A stretch of DNA of 64,000 bases, from assembly GCA_023053575.1 (NCBI GenBank), contig JAKZAP010000001.1:15020849-15084848 (forward strand), written 5' to 3'. The translations under genes were made by a program, and so were the position numbers. How positions within the stretch are numbered: the first letter of the stretch is position 1; each line of letters begins with the position of its first letter. The DNA comes from Branchinecta lynchi. Lineage: Eukaryota > Arthropoda > Branchiopoda > Anostraca > Branchinectidae. Below the pieces are notes generated by a model that was not told the origin of the DNA, did not search any database, and saw nothing but the letters and a program-made list of their open reading frames with translations. Shown here one piece after another: positions 29,902 to 38,610 of the stretch.

Positions 29902-31158
29902 ATGGCTTACTTACCTCATAAAGACGCTCAGCCCTCTATGTCATCTTGTTTGAACCTGTTTAATCCTGAAAATGTCGACGTCTCTGTCAAACACGGATAT
30001 TTTGAACAGTATTACCCACAGCATCCTATCACAGACCCAAACCCTCTGGAGTTCAAGATATTTTCCAACGAGGATTATTTCCTAGACTTGGCATCAAGTT
30101 TCTTGGAAGTCACTCTTCGGGTACAACATACGGATGGTACGGCTCTGGCAGTGACAGATCAAGTGGGCTATGAAAACTGTGTTTTCCACAGCCTGTTTCA
30201 GCACATCACAGTGCATATTAATGGAACACTTGTGAGTTCCAGTAACAATTTAGCGCATTACGCTAGCTACATAACATTCATGTTAATGACGCCTGGAGAA
30301 TTTAAACAAACACGAGGACCAGCCATGGGTTACTTTTACAATGAAGATAACACCATTACGGATGGATTAACAGCAGCTGTTCATACAGACTTTCACCTTG
30401 TGGGTAAAATCAACCATGAACTTTTCAACATTAATTCATGGTTCCCACCAAACACACGGATTGAACTAAAAATGAAGATGGCACCGTCTGCATTCCTCAT
30501 TCGAAAACTAGCTCCGGGTACTCCGGATGTTAAAGTAGTCATCACTGAGGCCGTCTTCAATATTCGAAAACAAAAAGTCATGAGTAGTGTTGCTCTTGCT
30601 GTGGAAAAGCTACGACTTCAAGGGAACAATATGAAGTTGTTGGTACCAAGAACGGTAGGCACCCAACGTCATATTCCTGCTGGCTCTCTGAACTTTACAG
30701 ATTCTACTTTCATTTCTGGTGAAATTCCTTCGAAACTAGCCATTTCGTTCGTACGGAGCACCAGTTCGGTTGGTGACTTTGGATCTTCTCCACACGCATT
30801 TCAGCTGTTTGGACTCAATAGTCTAAGCCTGAAAGTCAATGGGGTTCCTCTTTCCCAGCTGTCATTTGGTAGATCCTACAATACTCTCTATCAGATGACA
30901 ATGTATGCTCTGGACAGAGATAATCAGCTTTATGAAAATGGAATAACACCAGCCATGTTTGCTGGAAATCATGGTATGATTGTATTCGACCTCTCTGGTT
31001 CTCAAGATTTAACCATTATAAAGACAGGCACAGTCCGTCTAGAATGCACTTTTAATGCAGCACTAACAGAGAGTATAACTCTTATCTCACTCGCCCAGTT
31101 TGAGACGTATTGGGAAATTACACCGGATGGAACAGTCCTTTTGGATCTTGCACCATGA
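29902..31158 (+). CDS. Major capsid protein candidate (F54H12.2-like)
   Basis: 418 aa, starting three bases after the upstream stop. Similar by pattern to the C. elegans transposon-derived F54H12.2 family: VFHSLFQHITVHINGTLVSS, NLAHYASYITFMLMTPGEFK, INSWFPPNTRIELKMKMAPS and FAGNHGMIVFDLSGSQDL, with alternating beta-strand-like hydrophobic stretches and no transmembrane segment. Its position between the small core-like gene and the protease, together with a packaging ATPase, makes it the best candidate for the double-jelly-roll shell protein. The fold was not computed. The stop overlaps the protease start (ATGA). Identical in both arms. Confidence 0.75.
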   Translation: MAYLPHKDAQPSMSSCLNLFNPENVDVSVKHGYFEQYYPQHPITDPNPLEFKIFSNEDYFLDLASSFLEVTLRVQHTDGTALAVTDQVGYENCVFHSLFQHITVHINGTLVSSSNNLAHYASYITFMLMTPGEFKQTRGPAMGYFYNEDNTITDGLTAAVHTDFHLVGKINHELFNINSWFPPNTRIELKMKMAPSAFLIRKLAPGTPDVKVVITEAVFNIRKQKVMSSVALAVEKLRLQGNNMKLLVPRTVGTQRHIPAGSLNFTDSTFISGEIPSKLAISFVRSTSSVGDFGSSPHAFQLFGLNSLSLKVNGVPLSQLSFGRSYNTLYQMTMYALDRDNQLYENGITPAMFAGNHGMIVFDLSGSQDLTIIKTGTVRLECTFNAALTESITLISLAQFETYWEITPDGTVLLDLAP

Positions 31159-31670
31159 ATACCGACCAAATTCTAAGAGTACTGGAAATGGACCCTGCCA
31201 CTTCCAAGTATGAAAAGTACTGCTTACCAGCCGACTATCTGACTGGTATAACATCCCAACGAGCCATCTGTATTGTCAACTCGAGTCCTAGTGAAGAATC
31301 AAACGGTCACTGGTTGGCCCTATTCCTAACACCATCTACCACGGAAATATTTGATGCTCTAGCATTTCCTTACACCACCTATCAGCCGTATATTGTGGAT
31401 TTTATCCAGAAGCGTCGTAAGAAGATTATTCAACACACCCGTCAAGTTCAGGATTACAGTACAAAAAGTTGTGGATTTCATGCTTTGTTGTTTCTTATTT
31501 TTCGGTGTCGTGGTTATTCGTATTCCTACTTTCTTAGTATGTATACTGATGTGCCTATTTATAATGATTTCCTTGTAGAAAATGTATTGTGTCATTTATA
31601 TAACGTAGATTTTAGTGCCCTACGGGTCAAGTGTCTTAAAAACAAATCGTGTAGTCTTGTTTATAAATAA
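31155..31670 (+). CDS. Adenain-type cysteine protease (Polinton PRO)
   Basis: 171 aa from the ATG at 31155, which overlaps the capsid stop. A catalytic set in adenovirus-protease order is visible: H52 in NGHWLALF, D67 in TEIFDALA, Q99 in RQVQDYST and C106 in KSCGFHALLF. Length and motif spacing fit Polinton PRO (Ulp1-like C5/C48 clan), which matures capsid proteins in adenovirus relatives. An in-frame Met at 31110 exists but would lie entirely inside the capsid gene. A polyadenylation signal AATAAA overlaps the stop codon (31666-31671), so this is the last gene of the operon-like block. Confidence 0.9.
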   Translation: MNTDQILRVLEMDPATSKYEKYCLPADYLTGITSQRAICIVNSSPSEESNGHWLALFLTPSTTEIFDALAFPYTTYQPYIVDFIQKRRKKIIQHTRQVQDYSTKSCGFHALLFLIFRCRGYSYSYFLSMYTDVPIYNDFLVENVLCHLYNVDFSALRVKCLKNKSCSLVYK

Positions 31671-31671
31671 A
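31666..31671 (+). terminator. Polyadenylation signal overlapping the protease stop
   Basis: AATAAA overlaps the TAA stop of the protease gene. The left-arm mirror is at about 19183-19188. Confidence 0.5.
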
Positions 31672-31778
31672 AACTTTGTAAATATACCAATGTCTTTCTG
31701 ATAGGTTAAAGTAGTATATACCGATTCAAAACCGCCTACCTTTACCATTTACTCATTCGAAAAATATAACATATAACC

Positions 31779-31850
31779 CCTCGATGGTGTAGTGGTCAAG
31801 ACACCTAACTCTGAACCCAGAGATCCCGAGTTCAAATCCTAGTCAGTCCA
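31779..31850 (+). other. tRNA-like sequence (right arm, inner)
   Basis: CCTCGATGGTGTAGTGGTCA gives a pol III A-box-like D arm (GGTG/CACC pairing) and GAGTTCAAATCCTAG a B-box-like T arm. The anticodon arm CTCTG-AACC-CAGAG has a 4-base loop and the acceptor ends do not pair. tRNA-derived, probably not a charged tRNA. Confidence 0.65.
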
Positions 31851-31911
31851 GGTTTTTACAAAAGTGAAATCACCCTCTTAACATTACCTCCTTCGAAAAT
31901 ATAATAAATAA

Positions 31912-31985
31912 GTCCTCGTTGGTGTAGTGGTCAAGACACCTGACTCTGAACACAGAGATCCCGAGTTCAAATCCTAGTGAGACCA
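31912..31985 (+). other. tRNA-like sequence (right arm, outer)
   Basis: TCCTCGTTGGTGTAGTGGTC matches the 5' half of animal tRNA-Asp closely, followed by GACTCTGAACACAGAG and GAGTTCAAATCCTAG. Same defects as its neighbour. The two tRNA-like units lie in direct repeat between the protease gene and the minisatellite. Confidence 0.65.
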
Positions 31986-32039
31986 GAAACATTTTGTTAA
32001 ATTTCAATGGGAGGAAAAAAGGGGAACAAATCAGACTGG

Positions 32040-32228
32040 GAGGGAGGAGGGGGAGCTTAAACTTAGGTCAAGTTGGTGGGTCGGCGGGAGGGGTGGAAAA
32101 GGGGAGCTTAAACTTAGGTCAAGTTGGTGGGTCCACGGGAGGAGTGGGAAAGGGGAGCTTAAACTTAGGTCAAGTTGGTGGGTCCACGGGAGGGGTGGGA
32201 AAGGGGAGCTTAAACTTAGGTCAAGTGA
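32040..32228. repeat. 51-bp minisatellite, right arm
   Basis: About 3.5 units of GGGGAGCTTAAACTTAGGTC, then AAGTTGGTGGGTCCACGGGA, then GGGGTGGGAAA. Purine-rich on this strand. Confidence 0.85.
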
Positions 32229-32263
32229 GGTTAGGTTAGGTGAAGTGAGGTTAGGTTAGGTTC
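32222..32263. repeat. TTAGG-like motif near the right outer end
   Basis: GAGGTTAGGTTAGGTGAAGT followed by GAGGTTAGGTTAGGTTCATT, about 140 bp from the element terminus. Mirrors 18591-18632. Confidence 0.7.
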
Positions 32264-32403
32264 ATTTACATATTTCCTATAGCACCTCGCCAATCCATAC
32301 TCTTGTCACAGACGGACAGACGGATTTTCCTATGGCACCTTTCCAGTCTTCATGCCCCTAAACGACCATGGCACCTTCCTAATCTTCATACCCCTATACT
32401 ACT

Positions 32404-34250
32404 AACGATACGGTAATGTAAAACAATAAGGTAATTTTGTAATAATTAATAGTGTCATCTATGGTATTTTAATCCTGAAAAGTTACGGATAGCTTTATAA
32501 TATCAAATAGATTATATAAGATATTGTTCCAAGTTTTCATCCGTCACGATATCTACGATTAAAAAGGACAAAGTTCAACTTCGACGGCAATCGATAGCCG
32601 CTGATGAGCTGATCAAAGTATATGACATCCGTTTTTGGTAAAAAAAAATCCTTTATGAGATACACAAGTTTGAAAGTTTCAAGGGGTTGACAACTTCAGT
32701 AGTAAGGTACACACTGAAACCAAAAATAGGCGATACCAGTTGTGAGACATTTAGGGGACTTGTACGCGACAGGCGACTGTTAGCTCATAATCATCTTCGG
32801 CAATGCAGCTCTCGCTAGTTGGCGTACCTGTCATTTGATGAACAATTTGGTTCAAAATGTAAAACATGCAAGGGACTTGTAAGTAATAATCGGCTGTTAT
32901 GCTACACAAATCTTCACCGATGAGGGGTTTGCAACTTTTGCTAGTCGGTGTACCCATTATTTTTATCCGGTGAACTTGATGTCTATCACGGGAAAGGGAC
33001 TTGTTTGTGTCAATGAATTTGTGCAAATTGTTGCACATCGTATTCGATTTATATAAATTTGACGGTAAGAAAGTTTGTATCGTTGGTCTATCGCTGTAAC
33101 CTAGGATTTACTGTTAATGCAACGGGTACAAACGATACTGTAATGTAAAACAAGGTAGTTTCGAAATAATTAATAGTGTCATCTATGGTATTTTAATCCT
33201 AAAAAGTTACGGATAGCTTTATAATACCAACTAGATTATATAGGATATTATTCCAAGTTTTCATCCGTCACGATGTCTACGATTGAAAAGGATAAAGTTC
33301 AACTGACTGCAAAGTCAATTTAGTCGCTTTTGTTGTGGTTAGGGCAATCGATAGCCCTTGAAGAGCTGATCAAAATATATGCCATCCATTTTTTTGAACA
33401 AAAATCCTTCATGAGATAAACCAGTTTGAAAGTTTCAAGGGGTTGACAACTTCAGGAGTAAGGTACACACTGAAACCAAAAATAGGCGATACCAGTTGTG
33501 AGACATGTAAGGGACTTGTAAGCAACAGTCGACTCTGCAGTCGACTGTAAGCAACAGCCGACTGTTAGCTCATAATCATCTTCGGCAACGAGGAGTTAGC
33601 AGCTTTTGCTAGTTGGTATACCTGTTATTTGTCTCAGGTGTATTCGATGGTAAGAACAATTTTGTTCCAAATTGTAAGACATGCATGGGACTTTTAAGTA
33701 ATAATCGGCTTTTATGCTAATCATCTTCAGCGATTAGGGGTTTGCAACTTTTGATAGCTGGTGTATCCATTATTTGTTTCCGGTGAATTTGATGTCAATC
33801 ACGGGAGACGGACTTAAGTAAGATAGGTTCACGAGGAGCTAGAAATTTTTGAAAATTGGTGCACATTGTATTCGATTTCTGTAAATATGACAGTAAGAAA
33901 GTTTGTATCGATGGTCTATCGCTATAACCTAGGATTAACTGTTTACACAACGGGTACAAACGATACGGTAATGTAAAACAATAAGGTAGTTTTGTAATAA
34001 TTAATAGTGTCATCTATGGTATTTTAATCCTGAAACGTTATGGATAGCCTTCTTCCGATATTGTTTTGTTGTTGGTTTTACAACGCTAAAGAACAGCTTT
34101 TGATTATGTGATTATTCTTTTTAGAACATACTGTTTTAAAAGCTTCGATAAGTTGACAATTTCAGCATTTAACCGACAGCGAAGAAACAAAACCAAAGTG
34201 TTGCTCTCGCAACACTTTAGCCGGCGAAGCCGGACAAAGGTTGCCGCAAC
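32404..34250. repeat. Array of ~730-830 bp repeat units
   Basis: Two long units and part of a third, starting at 32404, 33130 and 33957 with AACGATACGGTAATGTAAAA, each with GTGTCATCTATGGTATTTTA, TTTCAAGGGGTTGACAACTT and CTAACTATCATCTTCGGC-like phrases. Inside each, a shorter unit (GGACTTGTAAGTAATAATCG ... GGGGTTTGCAACTTTTG) repeats. The first unit abuts the palindrome. An inverted copy lies at 37255-38590. No coding capacity. Confidence 0.8.
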
Positions 34251-34261
34251 ACTTCACGTTG

Positions 34262-35290
34262 CCCGGGCAACGTAGGTCTAGTTAGAGCTATATTTCGGCC
34301 CTTATTAGCAGGGGTCCTCTTCAGGCTCAAGCCGCTGAAGCTGGAAAAATTAACTACATTTTGCACCGTCAAATACGACAACTGTTCTTTCACGTGTAAG
34401 GACATTTTGAAGACATGATAGGCCATCAGGTTTATCTTCTGTTTTGGAATTCTTTTCTTTTTCTTCGGTTCCCCACTTTTTAACCACGGTGCGTTCAGTT
34501 TTCAAATATTTTGCGTCCAGCAGCCGCGTCAGAGGGTAGAAAGGCTGGATAGAGTCGATAAGCTCTATTTCACAATTTCAAATAGAAAGTAATGGTATTT
34601 TCGGAAAATATTTTCAGTTGTGCAAAGATCTTTGTTCTGAAAAGTCGACCGGGGTTCGACAATAACGAAAAGTTTTTGCATCTGTCAAGGCTATGCCATA
34701 ACCACACTTTAACGGAGAAAAGTTAAAGATCCTTTGAAAGAAAGTTAAAGACACTATTGGAAGTTTCCTTGTCCCTACTGAAAATCATGGACAACTGGGG
34801 CCAACCAGGACCTCTTCACTGTTTCTTGGCAGTAGAGGACAAATTTTATTTGTTGTGTGTTTTATTTACTTTCTTTTCTTTTAGATACTCTCGCTTTTCA
34901 AATTATTAATTACCGATGAATTTCTTACTAATTGCTTTCGATACAGACAGACTTGATTCTACAATTTAGTTTGAGAATGTACCGAGATTATTCATTTCGC
35001 CGGTCCGTTCCCTTGCGTCGCCAATCGTTTAGGCAAACATGCCCAGGGTTCAAGAGTTCACTTACATTCATAACAAATTTAAAACAATAAGATCGATTTC
35101 TTTTTGTACCCAGTTTCAGCTAGGCTATGCCAATTGTTTTCGGTGAAATATGTTCTAAATCAACCTTAATTTTGAAAATAACCTTTAGTGCACGGAACCA
35201 CGCGTGGAACCACATTCAGTCGTGACACATTGTGGATATATTTTTTTTTACTTTTTATGGCACCAATCACTTTTCGGTCCGTCGGTCGGT
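34262..35290. other. Non-coding stretch
   Basis: Contains TTTCGGCCCTTATTAGCAGG followed by GGTCCTCTTCAGGCTCAAGC, a motif also present in degenerate form near 61990, which looks like the end of a dispersed element. No gene. Confidence 0.4.
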
Positions 35291-36240
35291 CAGGCCACGT
35301 TTCTCGAGTTAGGGTGCTTCCAGAAGTGCTAGGACGATGAAACTTGGCAGGAATATCCAGGGACCCGACCAAACTAACTTGGAAATAGTCACTTCCCTGA
35401 TCCGACCACTGTGGGGGGAGTGTAGGAAAGGGGAATCCGGAATCTTTAGGTATTTGTAACTTTGAAATGGGTGATCGGATCTTAATGAAACTTTATATTT
35501 GTCTGATCTTAATACAACTTTATATAAATGAATGTGGGGGGAGGGATTGGAGGGGGGGCCGGAAATCCCGTGACATGCGTAGAGTGCAGCGATTGGGACG
35601 AAACTTGGTGGGAAAGAGAAGTACAAGTCCTAGATAGATCAGTGACAGAACCGGAAAGGGTTCGGGTACTGTGGGGGGAGTTAGAGGGGGGGGGGGCGGA
35701 ATTCCGATGATCGCGTGTTAAGGTACGTCCAGGTGTGCTAGGACGATGAAACTTGGCTTGAACATTAGAGACTTGACATGACTTCGAAATAGTCAGTTCC
35801 CCGACCCGACCATCGTGAGGGGAGTGGAGGGAGGGGAATCCTGAATCTTGAGGTATACATAACTTTTGAACGGGTGATCCGATCTTAATGAAACTTGCGA
35901 TTTGAAAAGACCTCGTGTTCAAATGTCATGTCCTATTCTAACTCCGGACCCGATCCGATTAATGGAGGGGGTGCACCAGAGATCTTGTGACACGCTTAGG
36001 GATCGGGATGAAACTTGGTTGGAAGAACAAGCACAAGTCCTAGATACATCAGTGACAGAACCGGGACCGGTTCTGGCACTGTGTGGGGAGCTGGGGGGGG
36101 GGGGGTGATCGCTAATAAGGTACCTCCAGATGTTCTAGGATGATGAAACTTGGCATGGACAGTAGAGAATCGACAAGATTGGCTTAGAAATTGTCTCTTC
36201 TCAGATCCGACTATCCCATAAAGTACTAATCCTACCCGAA
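35291..36240. repeat. Degenerate ~400-bp direct repeats
   Basis: GCTAGGACGATGAAACTTGG or a close variant recurs near 35330, 35739 and 36134, each followed by a GGGGGGAG-rich stretch. Between them the phrases GATCCGATCTTAATGAAACT and CAGTGACAGAACCGG recur. Open frames here are byproducts of the repeats. Confidence 0.6.
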
Positions 36241-36275
36241 AGTAATAAAAGATACTTTTAAGTAAAATATACATC

Positions 36276-37015
36276 TTCATGATCCAAGTGAGCCCATGAT
36301 CATTTTTGCCTCAAGGGGTTTGCTTAAAAAAGAATTTGTAGCACCCTTATTAAAGTGCGCATCTTAACCGAAAAGTAAAAACAAATACTTTGGACCAAAC
36401 GATATACGTTCATGATCCTTAAGTGCAGAGGCGTCACGACTGGGGGGAGGGGGACGCCCCCCCCCCACTAAGTCAGCGCCGCGATTTTTGTCAAAATAAT
36501 TTATTTTTTTCATGAAAACAGTCGGTTCTTCTGAAAATCAGTTAATTTTTCGTCAAAATAGTCGTTTTTTTCTGAAATTCAGTGAATTTTTCGGAAAATC
36601 AGTCGATTTTTTTCAAAATGTCATTTTTATTGTTGAAAACAGTCGTTTTTCTGCAGATTAAGTCGGTAAAAATCACCAGCCAGTCGGTAAATACCTCGTC
36701 CCCCCCAAAAAAAAACTTTTTGGCTAGTAACGCCTCTGCTCAAGGGCACATGGTCGGTTTTGCCTCAAGGGTTTTGCTTACAAGTGAATCTTTAAAGTAC
36801 AAACAATAATTTTGAGTAAAATGTACATTTTAATGATCCCGATGGGTGTATCATCATTTTTACTTCGAGAGTTTTCATTACAGATGAACTTCTAGCGCCC
36901 CTCAAAGTGCACATCATCACAGCCAAATGCAAACATAAATAGTTTTACCAACGATACATTCTCGTGATCCATGTTCATTCTTATCTCAAACGTTTTGCTT
37001 ACAAATTACAACAAA
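36276..37015. repeat. ~135-bp tandem repeats interrupted by a MITE
   Basis: Units with CATGATC, TTTTGCCTCAAGGG(G)TTT GCTTA and AAAGTGC(A/G)CATC occur at about 36276-36418 and again at 36745-37010. The MITE at 36426-36741 sits between them. Confidence 0.55.
36426..36741 (+). mobile_element. MITE with GAGGCGT/ACGCCTC ends (copy 2)
   Basis: Starts GCAGAGGCGTCACGACTGGG and ends GGCTAGTAACGCCTCTGCTC, roughly inverted ends flanking G/C tracts and a core of repeated GTCGTTTTT/GAAAATCAG phrases. The fullest copy in the window; related to 8470-8725. Confidence 0.65.
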
Positions 37016-37254
37016 CCCACGAATTTACGAATTCCTACTTTCATCCTCTGACCCAGCCTTGCAAGTGCCATATGAGCTTCTAGCTCTTGTTCTTGATTAT
37101 GATGGACACCTGCAATGATGGTACAGGGATCATTTTGTTATAAACAAATTTGTTGCTGTGATGCGTAATGGATTTTTAAATCAGTGAGACCGTGCCGTTC
37201 TTCGAACGGTGCTTTGACCGTCGTACGGACCAAAGCAAATAAAACTAGACCTAC
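37016..37254. other. Non-coding stretch
   Basis: Short. It contains the inverted pair CCGTTCTTCGAACGG near 37192. No gene. Confidence 0.4.
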
Positions 37255-38590
37255 GTTGCCTAGGCAACGTGAAGTGCGCAACACTTTAGTCGGCGAGAGC
37301 AACACTTTGATTTTGTTTCTTCGCTGTCGGTTAAATGTGAAGTTGTTGACTAATCGATGCTTTTAAAACGGTATGTTCTAAAAAGAATAATCACATGATC
37401 AAAAGCTCTTGTTCAGCGTTGCAAAAACAGCGTTGTAACAAAAAAATGTCGGAAGAATTGACTAAATTGACTTTGCAGTCAGTTGCACTTTATCCTTTTC
37501 AATCATAGACATCGTGACGGATGAAAACTTGGAACAATATCCCGATGAAAAATTTATCTCCAAATAGTAGCCTACTATGAAGTAGTACGAAAAAGTAGCA
37601 TGCAGTACTAACGATGCTACTACATGCTTCTACAAAGCTACCGTGTTATTGCATACTACTATATGCTACTATTAGCAAGACTGGATGCTACTATGGCAAG
37701 AGACAGATGCTACTGGATACTACTACATAAGATTGGACCAGTCTGAGGCACATGAAATGATAGTATTCTTTGCTATTACATAGTATTAAATGCAACGTTT
37801 TCGTACTACTACCATACTACTACGCAGGCTACAGATTTTTCATCGGGATCGTATATAATCTAGTTGGTATTATAGTGATATCCGTAACTTTTCAGGATTA
37901 AGATACCAGACATGGCACTATTAATTATTACGAAACTACCTCATTGTTTTACTTTATCGTTTGTACCTGTTGCGTAAACAATTAATCCTATGTTACAGCG
38001 ACAGACCATCGATACAAACTTTCTTACCGTCAGATTTTTAGAAATCGAAAACAATGTGCACCAATTTGTAAAAATTTCTAGCCCCTCGTGAACAGGTTCT
38101 TACTTACAAGTCCCTTTCCCGTGATAGACATCAAGTTCACCGGATAAAAATAATGGGTACATCAGCTAGCAAAGTTGCAAACCCCTCATCGCTGAAGATG
38201 ATTGTAGCATAACTGCCGGTTATTACTTACAAGTCCCTTGCATGTCTTACAATTGGGAACACCGGAAACAAATAACAGGTACACCAACTAGCAAAAGCTG
38301 CAAACCCCTCATTGCCGAAGATGATTATGAGCTAACAGTTGACTGGTGCGTACAACTTCCCCTAGATGTATCACAACTGGTATCGCCCATTTTTGGTTTC
38401 AGTGTGTACCTTACTACTGAAGTTGTCAACCCCTTGAAACTTTCAAACTGGTGTATGTCATGAAGGAGTTTTTGTATAAAAAAAGGATGACAAATACTTT
38501 GATCAACTCATCAACTGCTATCGATTGCCGTCATAACAAACAAATTCCATCTGTCTTAGTTCAAAAGTTGACTTTTTTGCTTTAGGCCAA
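37255..38590. repeat. Inverted copy of the 32404-34250 repeat
   Basis: Reverse complement of the array on the left: GCGTTGCCTAGGCAACGTGA mirrored by the sequence at 34250, ACGGATGAAAACTTGGAACA, TAATTATTACGAAACTACCT and AACCCCTTGAAACTTTCAAA. With 32404-34250 it brackets 34262-37250, a possible composite or foldback element of about 6 kb. Confidence 0.7.
37541..37851. mobile_element. MITE nested in the inverted repeat
   Basis: Inverted ends CCCGATGAAAAATTTATCTC and CTACAGATTTTTCATCGGGA, with an interior rich in TACTAC/GTAGTA. It interrupts the repeat exactly: the uninterrupted sequence (GGAATAATATCCTATATAAT on this strand) is preserved in reverse at 33240-33255, which serves as the empty site. 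Confidence 0.8.
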
Positions 38591-38610
38591 CTTTCTAACG
38601 TCACCCCTTA

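Larger units (their letters stand above)
18450..32403. mobile_element. Palindromic Polinton/adintovirus-like element (head-to-head dimer)
   Basis: A palindrome of 13,954 bp. The two arms (18450-25424 and 25425-32403) are almost identical in reverse complement, with no spacer. Both outer ends read AGTAGTATAGGGG inward, consistent with the 5'-AG start of Polinton termini. Each arm carries ATPase, integrase, protease and capsid-type genes, the Polinton/Maverick signature, transcribed outward from the centre. The pPolB polymerase normally found in Polintons is absent. The right junction (32404) starts exactly where a flanking tandem repeat unit resumes (AACGATACGGTAATG, compare 33130 and 33957), so the palindrome edge is an insertion edge. 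No 6-bp target duplication is seen (left AGCATC, right AACGAT). It could be a true dimeric insertion, a hairpin-ended genome read through, or a misassembly stopping at the element end. Confidence 0.9.
25425..32403 (+). repeat. Right arm of the palindrome
   Basis: Carries the fully intact set of eight genes in the order ATPase, 107-aa, 244-aa, integrase, penton-like, 149-aa, capsid candidate, protease, followed by two tRNA-like units, the 51-bp minisatellite, a TTAGG-like motif and the terminus CTATACTACT. Confidence 0.9.

Noticed and set aside
31779..31985. Functional tRNA genes
   Set aside because: D and T arms are good, but anticodon loops of four bases and unpaired acceptor ends make normal tRNAs unlikely; listed as tRNA-like only.
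18444..32409. Six-base target-site duplication around the palindrome
   Set aside because: AGCATC on the left and AACGAT on the right do not match, and shifting the boundary by three bases does not create a match.
36276..37015. CRISPR-like array
   Set aside because: Unit spacing and homology span the whole unit rather than short repeats with unique spacers, and the genome is eukaryotic.
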